A stretch of 64,000 bases of DNA from NCBI GenBank assembly GCA_020636405.1, contig JACJXW010000007.1, positions 434,001-498,000 on the forward strand, read 5' to 3'. Positions 49,703 through 59,199 of the stretch are shown one piece after another; the first letter of the stretch is position 1, and every line of letters begins with the position of its first letter. The translations under genes and the position numbers were made by a program. The stretch comes from Lewinellaceae bacterium. GTDB taxonomy: Bacteria; Bacteroidota; Bacteroidia; Chitinophagales; Saprospiraceae. The notes below the pieces were generated by a model. It was not told the DNA's origin. It ran no database searches and was given only the letters and a program-made list of their open reading frames with translations.

Positions 49703-52147
49703 TTAGCTCACGCCCAGGGCAGCCAGCACTTTCTGCGGCGACATGGGCAATTCGTACAGGCGTGCTCCGATGGCGTTGTACACAGCGTTGGCAATAGCCG
49801 CCGCCGTTGGAATGTTGGCCGGCTCGCCTATGCCGGAAGCATCGGTGCTGGAGAAGGCCCCATAATGCTCAATGAGCACCGTTTCGATCTTGGGAATCTC
49901 CTTGGAGTACGGCAGTTTGTACTGGTCGAGGTTGGCGTTCACCATATGCCCGGTGTTCAGGTCCAGGATACGGTCTTCGTAAAGCGCATAACCAACGCCC
50001 ATGATAACACCGCCATTGATCTGGCTTTCCAACTGCATGGGGTTGAGCGGCCGGCCGCAACTGTGGGCAGCGACAACGCGTTCTACCTTGATAAAGCCAG
50101 TCTCGGTATCCACCAGCACTTCAGCAAACTGTACGGAGCCGAGGCGGCCGTAGCCAATGCCGTTGCCGATCTCGAAACCACCGTAGTCGTCCGGCCGGCT
50201 GGCCGTGGCCATCACCTGATTGGTCCGCATCTTATTCGTTGCTTCCCCAAAGGACATTTTCTTGGAGCTGTCCGATTTGGAATAGACCTCGCCATTCTTT
50301 GTCTCCAGGTCGGAGATCTCAACATCCCAGGCGCCAGCCACTTGCCCCAATAATTCCATCTTGGCCTTGTAGGTGGCATTGCGAACAGCAGGCGTTATGG
50401 AGCCGGCAGTAACACTTCCTCCGGAGCCCGGCCCATCGGGGTAGAGCGTATCGCCGATCTTTACAGTAATATCCTCTGCCATCAGGCCCAGTTCTTCGGC
50501 CACGACCTGTGCGAGGATGGTCTTGGTACCTGTGCCAATATCCTGCACGCTGGACATTACCTCTACCGACCCATCCTTGTTGATGCGTACAGTGGCGGAG
50601 CTGTTGAGGTTGATGAAGCGCGTCCACTGGCCCTGTGCCATACCGAACCCTCGCTTGATGGGGCCGGGATCGTATCCAGGTTTCTTGTACTTCCAACCAA
50701 AGGCTTCGGCGCCTTTCATGCGCATCAGTTTGCGAACCTCGTGTTTGTCAATAACATCCCGGTATTTCACCGGGTCCATTCCAAGGCGCTCGGCTGCCTC
50801 ATCAATTACCTGTTCCAGGGCGAAGACACCCTGTACATTACCCGGTGCCCGAAAAGCAGCACCCGGGCCGGCGTGCGTGAACACGTCGTACTGTGCCGTA
50901 CGGAAGTTGGGGCATTCGTATTGGTCTTGCGCCACGCGGCCGACGCCGGCCCCCAGGCCTACTCCGGCAGTACCATAGGAGGTCAGGTCGATGGCGATAA
51001 TTTTTCCGTCATTCTTAAAGCCCATCTTCAGCATCTGATGGGAATTGGGGCGGTTGCCGGCGACGAGGTGTTCCTCTTCTCTGTCGAGCATCAGTTTTAC
51101 CGGCCTGCCGGCTTTTTTCGACAGGATAGTAGCCATCACTCCATAGTGGCCAGCGCCGAATTTGGAACCAAAGCCACCTCCCATATATTCGGTGATCACA
51201 CGTACCTTGCTCTTGGGCAGGCCGAAAAACTCAGCGAGGTCATCGCGGACGCCGGCGGTATTCTGGGTGGAAGCGTAAACCGTCAGCATGTCCGGTTTCC
51301 AGTCTGACACCACACCGTGGGTTTCCAGGCAACAGTGCGTCTGCACCTGGGTACGGAATTCCTTTTCCAGGATGAAGTCTGCTTCGGCAAAGCCTTTTTC
51401 GACATCGCCCCGGGGCCCACCCAGGAAGCTGCCCGTCGTGGGCCCTCGCAGATTGCCCTTTTGTTCTTCTGCTGCTTGAACCCCTACATCTCCTTCGTTG
51501 CCTTCATCCTTAATCACTTCTTCGAAAACAATAGGGGCGCCTTTCTTGCGGGCTTTATCCAGTTCGAGGACGAAAGGCTTGGTTTCATATTCCACTTTTA
51601 TCAGCTTGGCCGCTTCATTCGCGATGTACTGTGATTCGGCGGCTACCGCGGCGATGGGCTGCCCGACGTAACGCAGCAGAGGCAGTTCATCTAGATTGTA
51701 GGTTTCCGCAGGAACATCATGCCCGCTCTCCCGCTCTACCGAGCCGCCGGGCTCCATTTTCAACACATGCACAGCGTGAACACCGGGAAAACGGCGAGCC
51801 GCTGAAACATCCAGCGATTTGATTCGGGCGTGGGGATGGGGGGAACGAAGGAATTTGCCATACAGCATACCCGGCAGTTTTATGTCTGCCGTATATTTGG
51901 CGGCTCCGGTCACTTTGTAGATGGCATCGACCCTTTTGGTGCGTTTGCCAATGACATTTAATTTCTCGTTGATGGGCAGGGCGGGTGGTTCGTCGATCGA
52001 CACTTCCCGCTCCATCTCCGTCAGGTCATGCCCCGGCACGCCATAGGGCAATTTTACCTTTTTTGAATAAAGGTGCTTCGCCGGCGCGTGCGTTTTGGTA
52101 TCGGGCGCAACCGGTAAAACGACTTTCTTTTTATTGGGATTGGCCAT
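49703..52147 (-). CDS. paoC: Molybdopterin subunit of aldehyde oxidoreductase (PaoC/YagR-like)
   Basis: 814 residues from the start at 52147 (MANPNKKKVVLPVAPD); an upstream ATG at 52177 is possible. Features of the xanthine-oxidase large subunit: ITEYMGGGFGSKFGAGHYGV, GPGAAFRAPGNVQGVFALE, PDGPGSGGSVTAGSITPAV and the catalytic glutamate in GIGEPANIPTAAAIANAV. E. coli PaoABC oxidises aromatic and other aldehydes in the periplasm; the same is inferred here. There is no Tat signal, as expected when the 2Fe-2S partner carries it. Confidence 0.92.
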   Translation of the reverse strand: MANPNKKKVVLPVAPDTKTHAPAKHLYSKKVKLPYGVPGHDLTEMEREVSIDEPPALPINEKLNVIGKRTKRVDAIYKVTGAAKYTADIKLPGMLYGKFLRSPHPHARIKSLDVSAARRFPGVHAVHVLKMEPGGSVERESGHDVPAETYNLDELPLLRYVGQPIAAVAAESQYIANEAAKLIKVEYETKPFVLELDKARKKGAPIVFEEVIKDEGNEGDVGVQAAEEQKGNLRGPTTGSFLGGPRGDVEKGFAEADFILEKEFRTQVQTHCCLETHGVVSDWKPDMLTVYASTQNTAGVRDDLAEFFGLPKSKVRVITEYMGGGFGSKFGAGHYGVMATILSKKAGRPVKLMLDREEEHLVAGNRPNSHQMLKMGFKNDGKIIAIDLTSYGTAGVGLGAGVGRVAQDQYECPNFRTAQYDVFTHAGPGAAFRAPGNVQGVFALEQVIDEAAERLGMDPVKYRDVIDKHEVRKLMRMKGAEAFGWKYKKPGYDPGPIKRGFGMAQGQWTRFINLNSSATVRINKDGSVEVMSSVQDIGTGTKTILAQVVAEELGLMAEDITVKIGDTLYPDGPGSGGSVTAGSITPAVRNATYKAKMELLGQVAGAWDVEISDLETKNGEVYSKSDSSKKMSFGEATNKMRTNQVMATASRPDDYGGFEIGNGIGYGRLGSVQFAEVLVDTETGFIKVERVVAAHSCGRPLNPMQLESQINGGVIMGVGYALYEDRILDLNTGHMVNANLDQYKLPYSKEIPKIETVLIEHYGAFSSTDASGIGEPANIPTAAAIANAVYNAIGARLYELPMSPQKVLAALGVS

Positions 52148-52219
52148 AATTTCAGTTTTTCTTGATCCGGGCATCAAAAGCCCGAAATGTTTTGGATTAA
52201 CAGAAGGGCGGACGCCGCC

Positions 52220-52861
52220 TTATTTCATCTTTTTGGCAGCGGACAACGTCGCTTCGAACACTTTGGGATAAGTACCGCACCGGCACAGGTTGCCGCTGGT
52301 TGCCATTTTGACGTCATTGAGCGTAGGGTTGGGGTTGCGCGCCAAAAGGCCGGCACAACTCATGACCATACCCGGGGTGCAGAAGCCACACATGGAAGCA
52401 TCGTGCTCGATAAAAGCTTCTTGCACGGGATGGAGCTCTCCGTCTTTGGCTAGTCCTTCGACTGTAGTTACTTCGTGGCCCTCCACGTCTATGGCCAATG
52501 TCATGCAGGAGTTGACCGGCTTGCCGTCCAGCCAGACCGTACAGGCCGAACAGGAGCCCCGGTCACAGACCACTTTGGTACCAGTAAGGTTAAGGTGCTC
52601 CCGCAAGGCGTCGGCCAGGGTGGTGCGCGGCTCTATCCTGACGGTGCGTTGCTGGCCATTGACCATTAACGTAACCTCCGTCTCCCCCGGGCCGAGAATG
52701 GCGGTTTTGGCAGGAGCAGGCTCTGCCGGCTTGAAGCTCAGCATGCCCGAGGCCAGGGCAACGGTGCCCGCCGTGGTCACGCCGGCGCCCCGTAGAAACG
52801 CCCGCCTCGAAACGCCTTGTTTCTTTTGTTCCGGCGATCTCTCTTTGGAATCGTTCTTCAT
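52220..52861 (-). CDS. paoA: 2Fe-2S subunit of aldehyde oxidoreductase with Tat signal (PaoA/YagT-like)
   Basis: 213 residues from the ATG at 52861. A Tat signal (QGVSRRAFLRGAGVTT) would export the folded complex. The two FeS domains are complete: VVCDRGSCSACTVWLDGKPVNSC, then SMCGFCTPGMVMSC and GNLCRCGTYPKVF. It is the first gene of the paoACB operon. The dedicated chaperone PaoD (XdhC-like) is not present in this window. Confidence 0.93.
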   Translation of the reverse strand: MKNDSKERSPEQKKQGVSRRAFLRGAGVTTAGTVALASGMLSFKPAEPAPAKTAILGPGETEVTLMVNGQQRTVRIEPRTTLADALREHLNLTGTKVVCDRGSCSACTVWLDGKPVNSCMTLAIDVEGHEVTTVEGLAKDGELHPVQEAFIEHDASMCGFCTPGMVMSCAGLLARNPNPTLNDVKMATSGNLCRCGTYPKVFEATLSAAKKMK

Positions 52862-53306
52862 GATTCTTCTTTTGGTTGGTAGAATAGGATTTTCTGAAGG
52901 GCTATAAAAATACGAAATTTTACATCGGTTTGGAAGTGTTGGCCAGACAAAGTAGTGGGGAAGGTGAAGCAGGCAGCCTTCCACTTTTCCCAGGCTCTGC
53001 TGCATCTGCCTCCACCCGGCAGGGCACTGAAAGTAATACCGTTTTGGCGCTCGTGTGACATTTTGTACACCTCCCATACAATTTTCAGAAGGCTTTGCCC
53101 CTTTATTCATAGGTATCGTTCACAGCGCTCGGCCCAAGGGAAAATATCTCCTGAAAAATTTGGCGGCAAGCTGGCAGCTTTCCGGTATCAGATGCGTTTG
53201 GGACTGCAATTCCGCTACCATTGAGCACACTCTAAAAGATTAACTGCAAAAAATTGCCTATTGCCAATTCTTCTACTTTTTATCCATCTCCAAAACAGAA
53301 TAAGCA
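52862..53306. other. Intergenic region between divergent paoA and the metallopeptidase gene
   Basis: 445 bp with no credible gene; it should contain promoters for both directions. Near 53222 TTGAGCACACTC resembles the end motif of the MITE at 7443 (TTGAACAAACTC), but no full element is seen. Confidence 0.4.
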
Positions 53307-53855
53307 ATGGCTGGAAACACCCTAAAGTACACCACGCTGCTCGGTACAGCGCTTCTCTTTTTTGCCTGTACCAAAAAGGATAGCCTCACAGCGGTAGCCG
53401 CTGAACCGGCCGGACAAACCACGGCCTACGAAGGAGTAGACGAGGCTCTATGGCCTTATTTTGAAAGCTTTGAAAAAGAGGCCCGCCTCCGTGGGCTGGA
53501 AGTCGACTTAAGGGAAGCTGCCATCACCGGCGTCATTGAAGCGCTTCCCGATGACGGCGTCGCTGGCCAGTGCAGTTATTCCTCCCACCAGCCTAACCAC
53601 GTCACCATCGACCTGGAATTCTGGAGTAAATCCGGAACGCTGTTCCGCGAGTTCGTCGTTTTCCACGAACTGGGGCATTGCCGGCTAGCGCGGGATCACC
53701 GCGAAGCCGTCAATGCAGATGGCACCTGCGCCAGCCTGATGCGCAGCGGCCTGGAAGATTGTCGGGATAATTACAACCGGGTTACGCGCTCCAGTTATTT
53801 GGACGAGTTATTTGATCCGGCGTTCTTCAATACCATCCATCCTGGCATTGAATAA
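53307..53855 (+). CDS. Lipoprotein with zinc-protease-like HExxH motif
   Basis: 182 residues. The lipobox is LFFAC (Cys21). The core has VVFHELGHCRLARDH: His120-Glu121 and His124 form an HExxH zinc site, with His131 a possible third ligand. QCSYSSHQPNHVTIDLEFW and GTCASLMRSGLEDCRDNY add Cys and acidic residues. It is known from other Bacteroidota only as a putative metallopeptidase lipoprotein, and activity is unproven. It stands alone, 104 bp before the oxidoreductase operon. Confidence 0.72.
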   Translation: MAGNTLKYTTLLGTALLFFACTKKDSLTAVAAEPAGQTTAYEGVDEALWPYFESFEKEARLRGLEVDLREAAITGVIEALPDDGVAGQCSYSSHQPNHVTIDLEFWSKSGTLFREFVVFHELGHCRLARDHREAVNADGTCASLMRSGLEDCRDNYNRVTRSSYLDELFDPAFFNTIHPGIE

Positions 53856-53959
53856 GGTTCGTTCAATCCTGACAGATTTCAACTATTATTTTACATTTTT
53901 AAATTTCTCTACTATATTAGTCGGCAGTTCGAAGAAAACACCAAAAACATTAGCCGATT

Positions 53960-55762
53960 TTGAAACCGACGAATATCCAAGACCCGGAGTATTTCCATAA
54001 GGTAGTCGACTGTCAGTACGCCTGCCCGGCGCATACGCCGGTACCGGAATACATCCGCCTGATCGCCGCCGAGCGCTATACCGAGGCGTATATGGTCAAC
54101 TGGGAGTCCAACGTATTCCCCGGCATCCTGGGGCGCACCTGCGACCGGCCCTGCGAACCGGCCTGCCGCCGTGGAAGAATAGAGGATGAACCCGTGGCCA
54201 TCTGCCGCCTGAAACGTGTGGCTGCCGACAACAAGGAGGAGGTCCGCCACCTGATGCCTTCCATTCCCAGTAAAAAGAACGGTAAAAAGATCGCCCTCAT
54301 CGGCGGCGGGCCGGCATCGCTAACGGTCGCCCGAGACCTGGCGCCCCTGGGCTACGAAATCCACCTCTACGATGAATGGGACAAAGGGGGCGGCATGATG
54401 CGCACACAGATCCCCGCCTTCCGCCTGCCGGAGTCGGTACTGGACGAAGAGGTCAACTACATCCTCGACATGGGCATCCACACCCATTTCAATACCTATG
54501 TAGAGAGCATGAAGGAGATCCTGGAGAAGGATTACGACGCCGTCTTCGTGGGCACCGGCGCCCCCAAAGGCCGCGACCTCAACCTGCCCGGCCGCCAGGA
54601 AGCGGACGCTAATATACACCTGGGGATAGAATGGCTGGCCAGTGTTGCCTTTGGGCACACCTCAAAGATCGGAAAGAAAGTCATCGTCCTGGGTGGCGGC
54701 AATACCGCAATGGACTGCTGCCGCACCTCCCGCCGTTTGGGTGGCGATGAGGTTAAAGTGATCGTTCGCAGCCCGTTCAAGGATATGAAGGCCTCGCCCT
54801 GGGAGATCGAAGACGCTCAGCGGGAAGACATTCCTATCCTGAATAATATGCCGCCGAAGGAATTTGTCGTGGAGAACGGCAAGCTCAAAGGCATAATTTT
54901 TGGCAAGGTGGCTGCCATCTACGATGAGAACGGCAAGCGCAACCTGATCTCTACCGGGGAACCCGACGTCTTTATCGAGGCCGATGACGTCATCATTGCC
55001 ATAGGGCAAGACAATGCCTTCCCCTGGATCGAGCGCGACCTCGGCATCAAGTTTGGGAAATGGGACTTGCCGGTGGTCGATAAAACGACCTTCCAATCGA
55101 CCGTCGACCGCGTTTTCTTCGGAGGTGATGCCGCCTTCGGGCCGGAAAATGTGATCACCGCAGTTGCCCATGGGCACCAGGCTGCCATCTCCATCGACCT
55201 GTTCTGCCGGGGTGAATCGGTCTACAACCGCCCGGCGCCTTACACCAACCTGGTCAGCCAGAAGATGGGCATCCACGAATGGAGCTATGACAGCCCTGTA
55301 GTAGTGGATAAGCGTTACCTCGTGCCTCACGCTGAAAAAAAAGTGGCCCTTTCCAACCGCACCGTGGAAGTCGAATTGGGTTTCGATGCGCCCACGGGGT
55401 TCAAAGAGGCCCAGCGCTGCCTGAACTGTGATGTGCAGACCGTTTTCAACACCAGCCGCTGCATCGAGTGCGACGCCTGCATGGACATCTGCCCGACGTC
55501 CTGCATTTCCTTCACTAATAATGGAGAAGAGGAAGACCTGCGTGCCCGGCTTGTAGCCCCGGCCTATAATCATACACAAGACCTCTACGTCTCGGAAAAC
55601 CTGCCCACCGGGCGGGTTATGGTCAAGGATGAAGATGTCTGCCTGCATTGCGGGCTGTGCGCCGAACGCTGCCCGACGGCGGCCTGGGACATGCAGAAAT
55701 ATTTGTACCAAGTGACAAAAGCTACGCCAATATGGAACATATCCGAGCAATCAACGATCTAG
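53960..55762 (+). CDS. NAD(P)H-dependent GltD-like flavoprotein with two C-terminal 4Fe-4S clusters
   Basis: 600 residues, starting at TTG (53960); the first in-frame ATG is 44 codons later, inside the FeS domain. There is an N-terminal GltD-like 4Fe-4S domain (DCQYACPAHTP, GRTCDRPCEPAC), an FAD loop IALIGGGPASLTVARDL near residue 112, an NAD(P) loop VIVLGGGNTAMDCCRTSRRLG near residue 240, and a C-terminal 2x4Fe-4S ferredoxin domain (CIECDACMDICPTSC, CLHCGLCAERCP). It can move electrons between NAD(P)H and ferredoxin clusters. It overlaps the 2-oxoacid oxidoreductase alpha gene by 31 bp, so it is likely the electron-input/output subunit of that enzyme. Confidence 0.87.
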   Translation: MKPTNIQDPEYFHKVVDCQYACPAHTPVPEYIRLIAAERYTEAYMVNWESNVFPGILGRTCDRPCEPACRRGRIEDEPVAICRLKRVAADNKEEVRHLMPSIPSKKNGKKIALIGGGPASLTVARDLAPLGYEIHLYDEWDKGGGMMRTQIPAFRLPESVLDEEVNYILDMGIHTHFNTYVESMKEILEKDYDAVFVGTGAPKGRDLNLPGRQEADANIHLGIEWLASVAFGHTSKIGKKVIVLGGGNTAMDCCRTSRRLGGDEVKVIVRSPFKDMKASPWEIEDAQREDIPILNNMPPKEFVVENGKLKGIIFGKVAAIYDENGKRNLISTGEPDVFIEADDVIIAIGQDNAFPWIERDLGIKFGKWDLPVVDKTTFQSTVDRVFFGGDAAFGPENVITAVAHGHQAAISIDLFCRGESVYNRPAPYTNLVSQKMGIHEWSYDSPVVVDKRYLVPHAEKKVALSNRTVEVELGFDAPTGFKEAQRCLNCDVQTVFNTSRCIECDACMDICPTSCISFTNNGEEEDLRARLVAPAYNHTQDLYVSENLPTGRVMVKDEDVCLHCGLCAERCPTAAWDMQKYLYQVTKATPIWNISEQSTI

Positions 55763-57582
55763 TCGTTCGATTCGCCAACGTCAACGGCACCGGTTCGGCC
55801 AGCGCCAACAACATGTTTGCCAAAGCCATCTTCCGGATGGGCATACCGGTGTCTCCAAAGAATATCTTTCCTTCCAACATACAGGGATTGCCAACTTGGT
55901 ATGAGGTTCGGATCAGCGAGAAGGGCTACCTCGGCCGCCGGGAAGGGGTCGACCTCATGGTTTGCGTTAATCCGCAAAGTATGGCCCGGGACGTGGAGAG
56001 CGTAAAGCCGGGAGGATACTTCGTCTATGACAATACCAAGAAGCTCCACTCTGAGTTTATCCGGGAGGACATCCACTACATCGGTATTCCCATGACCGCC
56101 ATCACCATGAAGCACTACAGTGACCCCAGGCAGCGGCAGCTGTTCAAAAACGTGATCTACGTTGGGGCATTGTCGGCTTTGCTGGATATCGAGATGGACG
56201 TCCTGAAAGGCCTCATCGAGGGACAGTTTCAAAGAAAGCAAAAGCTGATCGCCCCGAACTTCAAAGCGCTGGAACTCGGGGAAAGCTACGTGAAGGAGCA
56301 TTTTCAATACCCGCTCGATATTCGCCTGGAAAGGCGGGACAACGTAGGCGACCAGATCCTGATCGACGGCAACACAGCCGTGGCCCTGGGCGCCGTCTAT
56401 GGCGGCGCTACGGTAGCGGCCTGGTATCCCATCACCCCTTCCACATCAATAGTCGGCGCGTTTGAAAAATATGCAAACCGGCTGCGCAAAGACCCTGAAA
56501 CGGGAAAGAGCCGCTATGCCATTGTTCAGGCGGAAGACGAGCTGGCGGCTATGGGCATGGTTATAGGAGCAACCTGGAACGGCGCCCGGGCTTTCACTAC
56601 CACCAGCGGCCCGGGTGTTTCTCTGATGAGCGAATTCCTGGGGCTGGCCTACTTCGCCGAGATCCCGGCTGTGCTGGTCAACGTACAGCGGGGCGGGCCT
56701 TCAACCGGCATGCCAACCCGTACTCAACAACCGGACCTCATCTCCTCGGCTTATGCTTCTCATGGTGATACCCGCCATGTGCTGCTGTTTCCCAGTACAC
56801 CGAAGGAGTGCTTTGATTTCACAGCCCAGGCCTTTGACCTGGCAGACCGCCTGCAGACACCGATCATCCTCATGTCGGACCTTGACCTGGGTATGAACGA
56901 CCATGTTTCGCCTCCTTTTGAGTGGGACGACGGCCGCCAATATGACCTGGGCAAAGTGCTCAGCGCTGAAGACCTGGAGAACATTGAACAGTTTGGCCGC
57001 TATCTGGACGTCGACGGCGACGGCATTCCTTACCGGACCATTCCCGGCACCCATCCTACCAAAGGCTCCTTCTTTACGCGGGGCACCTCCAAGGATGAAT
57101 ACGCCCGATATACGGAGAACGGGGCCGCTTATGTGCGCAATGTGGACCGGCTGCTGAAAAAGTGGGAAACGGCCAAAAAACATGTACCTGCCCCTGAATT
57201 ATACCAGCAGGAGAACAGCAATGATTACGGGCTGATCTTTTTCGGCACGACCACCTATGCTGCTCTGGAAGCGATGGAAGTGCTTGGGGAAAAGGGCATC
57301 AAACTCGATGCCCTGAGGCTGCGCGCTTTCCCCTTCAATGAAACCGTCCGCGAGTTTATCGCTGATCACAAGCAGGTATTTGTAGTGGAACAGAATCGCG
57401 ATGCGCAGTTGCGCAGTATACTCATCAACGAACTGGATCTTTATCCCAGGCAGCTTATTCCGATATTAAACTACGACGGACAGCCGATCACCGCGGATAC
57501 GATCGAGCAGCTGATCCTTTCTCACTATCCTCAAGAAAAGAAACACGATGACATACATCAAACCCAGGTTCCGGCATCCTGA
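55732..57582 (+). CDS. 2-oxoacid:acceptor oxidoreductase, fused gamma-alpha subunit
   Basis: 616 residues from the ATG at 55732 (MEHIRAINDLVVRFANVNGTGS). The first 190 residues are the gamma domain (GTGSASANNMFAKAIFRMGIPVSPKNIFPSNIQG). The alpha domain follows with IDGNTAVALGAVYGGATVAAWYPITPSTSIVGAF, EDELAAMGMVIGATWNGARAFTTTSGPGVSLMSEFLG, and the TPP-partner region. This is the KorA type that oxidises 2-oxoglutarate or a branched 2-oxoacid to the acyl-CoA with ferredoxin. It overlaps the flavoprotein upstream by 31 bp and the beta subunit downstream by 35 bp. Confidence 0.9.
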   Translation: MEHIRAINDLVVRFANVNGTGSASANNMFAKAIFRMGIPVSPKNIFPSNIQGLPTWYEVRISEKGYLGRREGVDLMVCVNPQSMARDVESVKPGGYFVYDNTKKLHSEFIREDIHYIGIPMTAITMKHYSDPRQRQLFKNVIYVGALSALLDIEMDVLKGLIEGQFQRKQKLIAPNFKALELGESYVKEHFQYPLDIRLERRDNVGDQILIDGNTAVALGAVYGGATVAAWYPITPSTSIVGAFEKYANRLRKDPETGKSRYAIVQAEDELAAMGMVIGATWNGARAFTTTSGPGVSLMSEFLGLAYFAEIPAVLVNVQRGGPSTGMPTRTQQPDLISSAYASHGDTRHVLLFPSTPKECFDFTAQAFDLADRLQTPIILMSDLDLGMNDHVSPPFEWDDGRQYDLGKVLSAEDLENIEQFGRYLDVDGDGIPYRTIPGTHPTKGSFFTRGTSKDEYARYTENGAAYVRNVDRLLKKWETAKKHVPAPELYQQENSNDYGLIFFGTTTYAALEAMEVLGEKGIKLDALRLRAFPFNETVREFIADHKQVFVVEQNRDAQLRSILINELDLYPRQLIPILNYDGQPITADTIEQLILSHYPQEKKHDDIHQTQVPAS

Positions 57583-58600
57583 GTTGCCGAAAAACAAGAT
57601 CGGCTTCGCTAAAGCTGATTATGAAGGCGCCATTTCCACCTTGTGCGGCGGATGTGGCCATGATTCCATCAGCGCCGCTATTGTGCAGGCCTGTTACGAG
57701 CTTTCCATTGAGCCGCACAAGCTGGCCAAACTCTCGGGGATCGGCTGTTCTTCCAAGACGCCGACTTATTTCCTGAGCAATTCGCATGGCTTCAACGCCG
57801 TACATGGCCGCATGCCATCCATCGCCACTGGCGCCAATATGGCCAATCGGGACCTGATCTACCTCGGCGTTTCGGGGGACGGCGACTCGGCCTCTATTGG
57901 CATGGGGCAGTTTGTGCATGCTATTCGCCGCAACGTGAATATGGTGTACATTGTGATGAATAACGGTTGCTATGGCCTGACGAAAGGGCAGAATTCCGCC
58001 ACCGCCGATATCGGCTCCCTCAGTAAAGGAGGAGCGGTGAATCATTATCCGGCCATCGACCTGGTCGGCCTGGCACTGGAACTAGGCGCCACCTTTGTCG
58101 GACGAAGTTTCTCCGGCGACAAAACGCAACTGGTGCCTTTGATCAAGGCGGCTATGTCGCACCCCGGCTTTGCGTTACTGGATGTCGTGTCTCCTTGTGT
58201 CACCTTCAACAACAAGCCGGAATCGACCAAATCCTATGACTATGTGAGGGCACATCTGGAAGCTACGGCCACGATCGACTTCGTCCCGGAAAAAGAGGAG
58301 ATCACTGTAAATTACCCGAAAGGCAAATCTGCTCATGTAGAATTGCATGACGGCTCTATCATCCACCTGCACAAGCTGGCACCCAACTGGAACCCCACCG
58401 ACCGGTATTCGGCAGTCAACCGCTTGCTTGAGGCAAAAATGAAGGGCGAAGTCCTGACCGGACTATTGTACATCGACCCCAATAGCCAGGATATGCACGA
58501 ATTGGAAAACACGATCGACCAACCATTGAACACCTTGCGGGAAAAAGAGCTGTGTCCTGGCTCAGAAGCGTTGGAGAAGATCAATGCATCATTCCGATAA
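57548..58600 (+). CDS. 2-oxoacid:acceptor oxidoreductase beta subunit (TPP-binding)
   Basis: 350 residues. The TPP/Mg site is GVSGDGDSASIGMGQFVHAIRRNVNMVYIVMNNGCYGLTKGQ; the Cys pair of CGGCGHDSISAA and GIGCSSKTP binds the 4Fe-4S cluster near the thiamine. YAIDLV-type and ATFVGRSFSGD segments are normal for KorB/PorB. With the gamma-alpha protein it forms the catalytic core. The C-terminal 60 residues (PNSQDMHELENTIDQPLNTLREKELCPG) are the usual KorB tail. Confidence 0.92.
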   Translation: MTYIKPRFRHPELPKNKIGFAKADYEGAISTLCGGCGHDSISAAIVQACYELSIEPHKLAKLSGIGCSSKTPTYFLSNSHGFNAVHGRMPSIATGANMANRDLIYLGVSGDGDSASIGMGQFVHAIRRNVNMVYIVMNNGCYGLTKGQNSATADIGSLSKGGAVNHYPAIDLVGLALELGATFVGRSFSGDKTQLVPLIKAAMSHPGFALLDVVSPCVTFNNKPESTKSYDYVRAHLEATATIDFVPEKEEITVNYPKGKSAHVELHDGSIIHLHKLAPNWNPTDRYSAVNRLLEAKMKGEVLTGLLYIDPNSQDMHELENTIDQPLNTLREKELCPGSEALEKINASFR

Positions 58601-59199
58601 GCCAGGGAACAAGGACACAAGAGAAAATATTATTATTTTTTTAATATAACGTAACTAATGAGGAAGGCTGCTCGTAAAAGGAAAGAATAGGGCAAAAAAA
58701 AACCGACCCAAACAGGACCGGTTTCAAAAGAGCTTTGAGAGGCTATCTACATACCAAAAATGAGGATATCCTTTGATATCCCCGAAAAATCTTGCATGGG
58801 ATTATAATAGCATTCGTGGGATTACAACCTTTGTTAATAGTAAGTCTTTTCGATCCCTCCTCTTCCGGAGGTATGGCCAACTGCAGATTGTCATTAATCA
58901 TCGTTGACAATACAAATGTCTACAATAATTTGCGAGCAGTGAAGTACATTTCATCAATTTACTGTGTATCTTAATTATTTTTAAATTTTATAAAAAAATC
59001 ATTATCAGTTTTTTACAACAAAAACTCATAGTTGATCCTGTATTTTGCCGTGTTATTTTTACGTTAATTTTTCTATCCGATTGCTATTTTTTTTCTTTTT
59101 TTCCCTGAAAAAATTTTTTCGAACATCAAATTTCCATAATTTCTATCCCTTATCGAATTTTGCACAAGCTCTTACCCATATTGGAACCAAACCACAAAT
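58601..59199. other. AT-rich 599-bp intergenic region with hairpins
   Basis: No gene on either strand. It contains AAACCG...CGGTTT followed by a weak T-run (about 58710-58730, a possible terminator of the oxidoreductase operon). It also has GGATATC-CTTT-GATATCC at about 58766 and CTCCTCTTCCGGAGG at about 58857. The last 200 bp are very AT-rich with long T-runs and probably hold the promoter of the membrane protein/caspase pair. Confidence 0.5.

Noticed and set aside
54662..55750. 362-codon open frame on the minus strand
   Set aside because: Antisense to the GltD-like flavoprotein with intact FAD and FeS motifs; an effect of GC-rich codon use.
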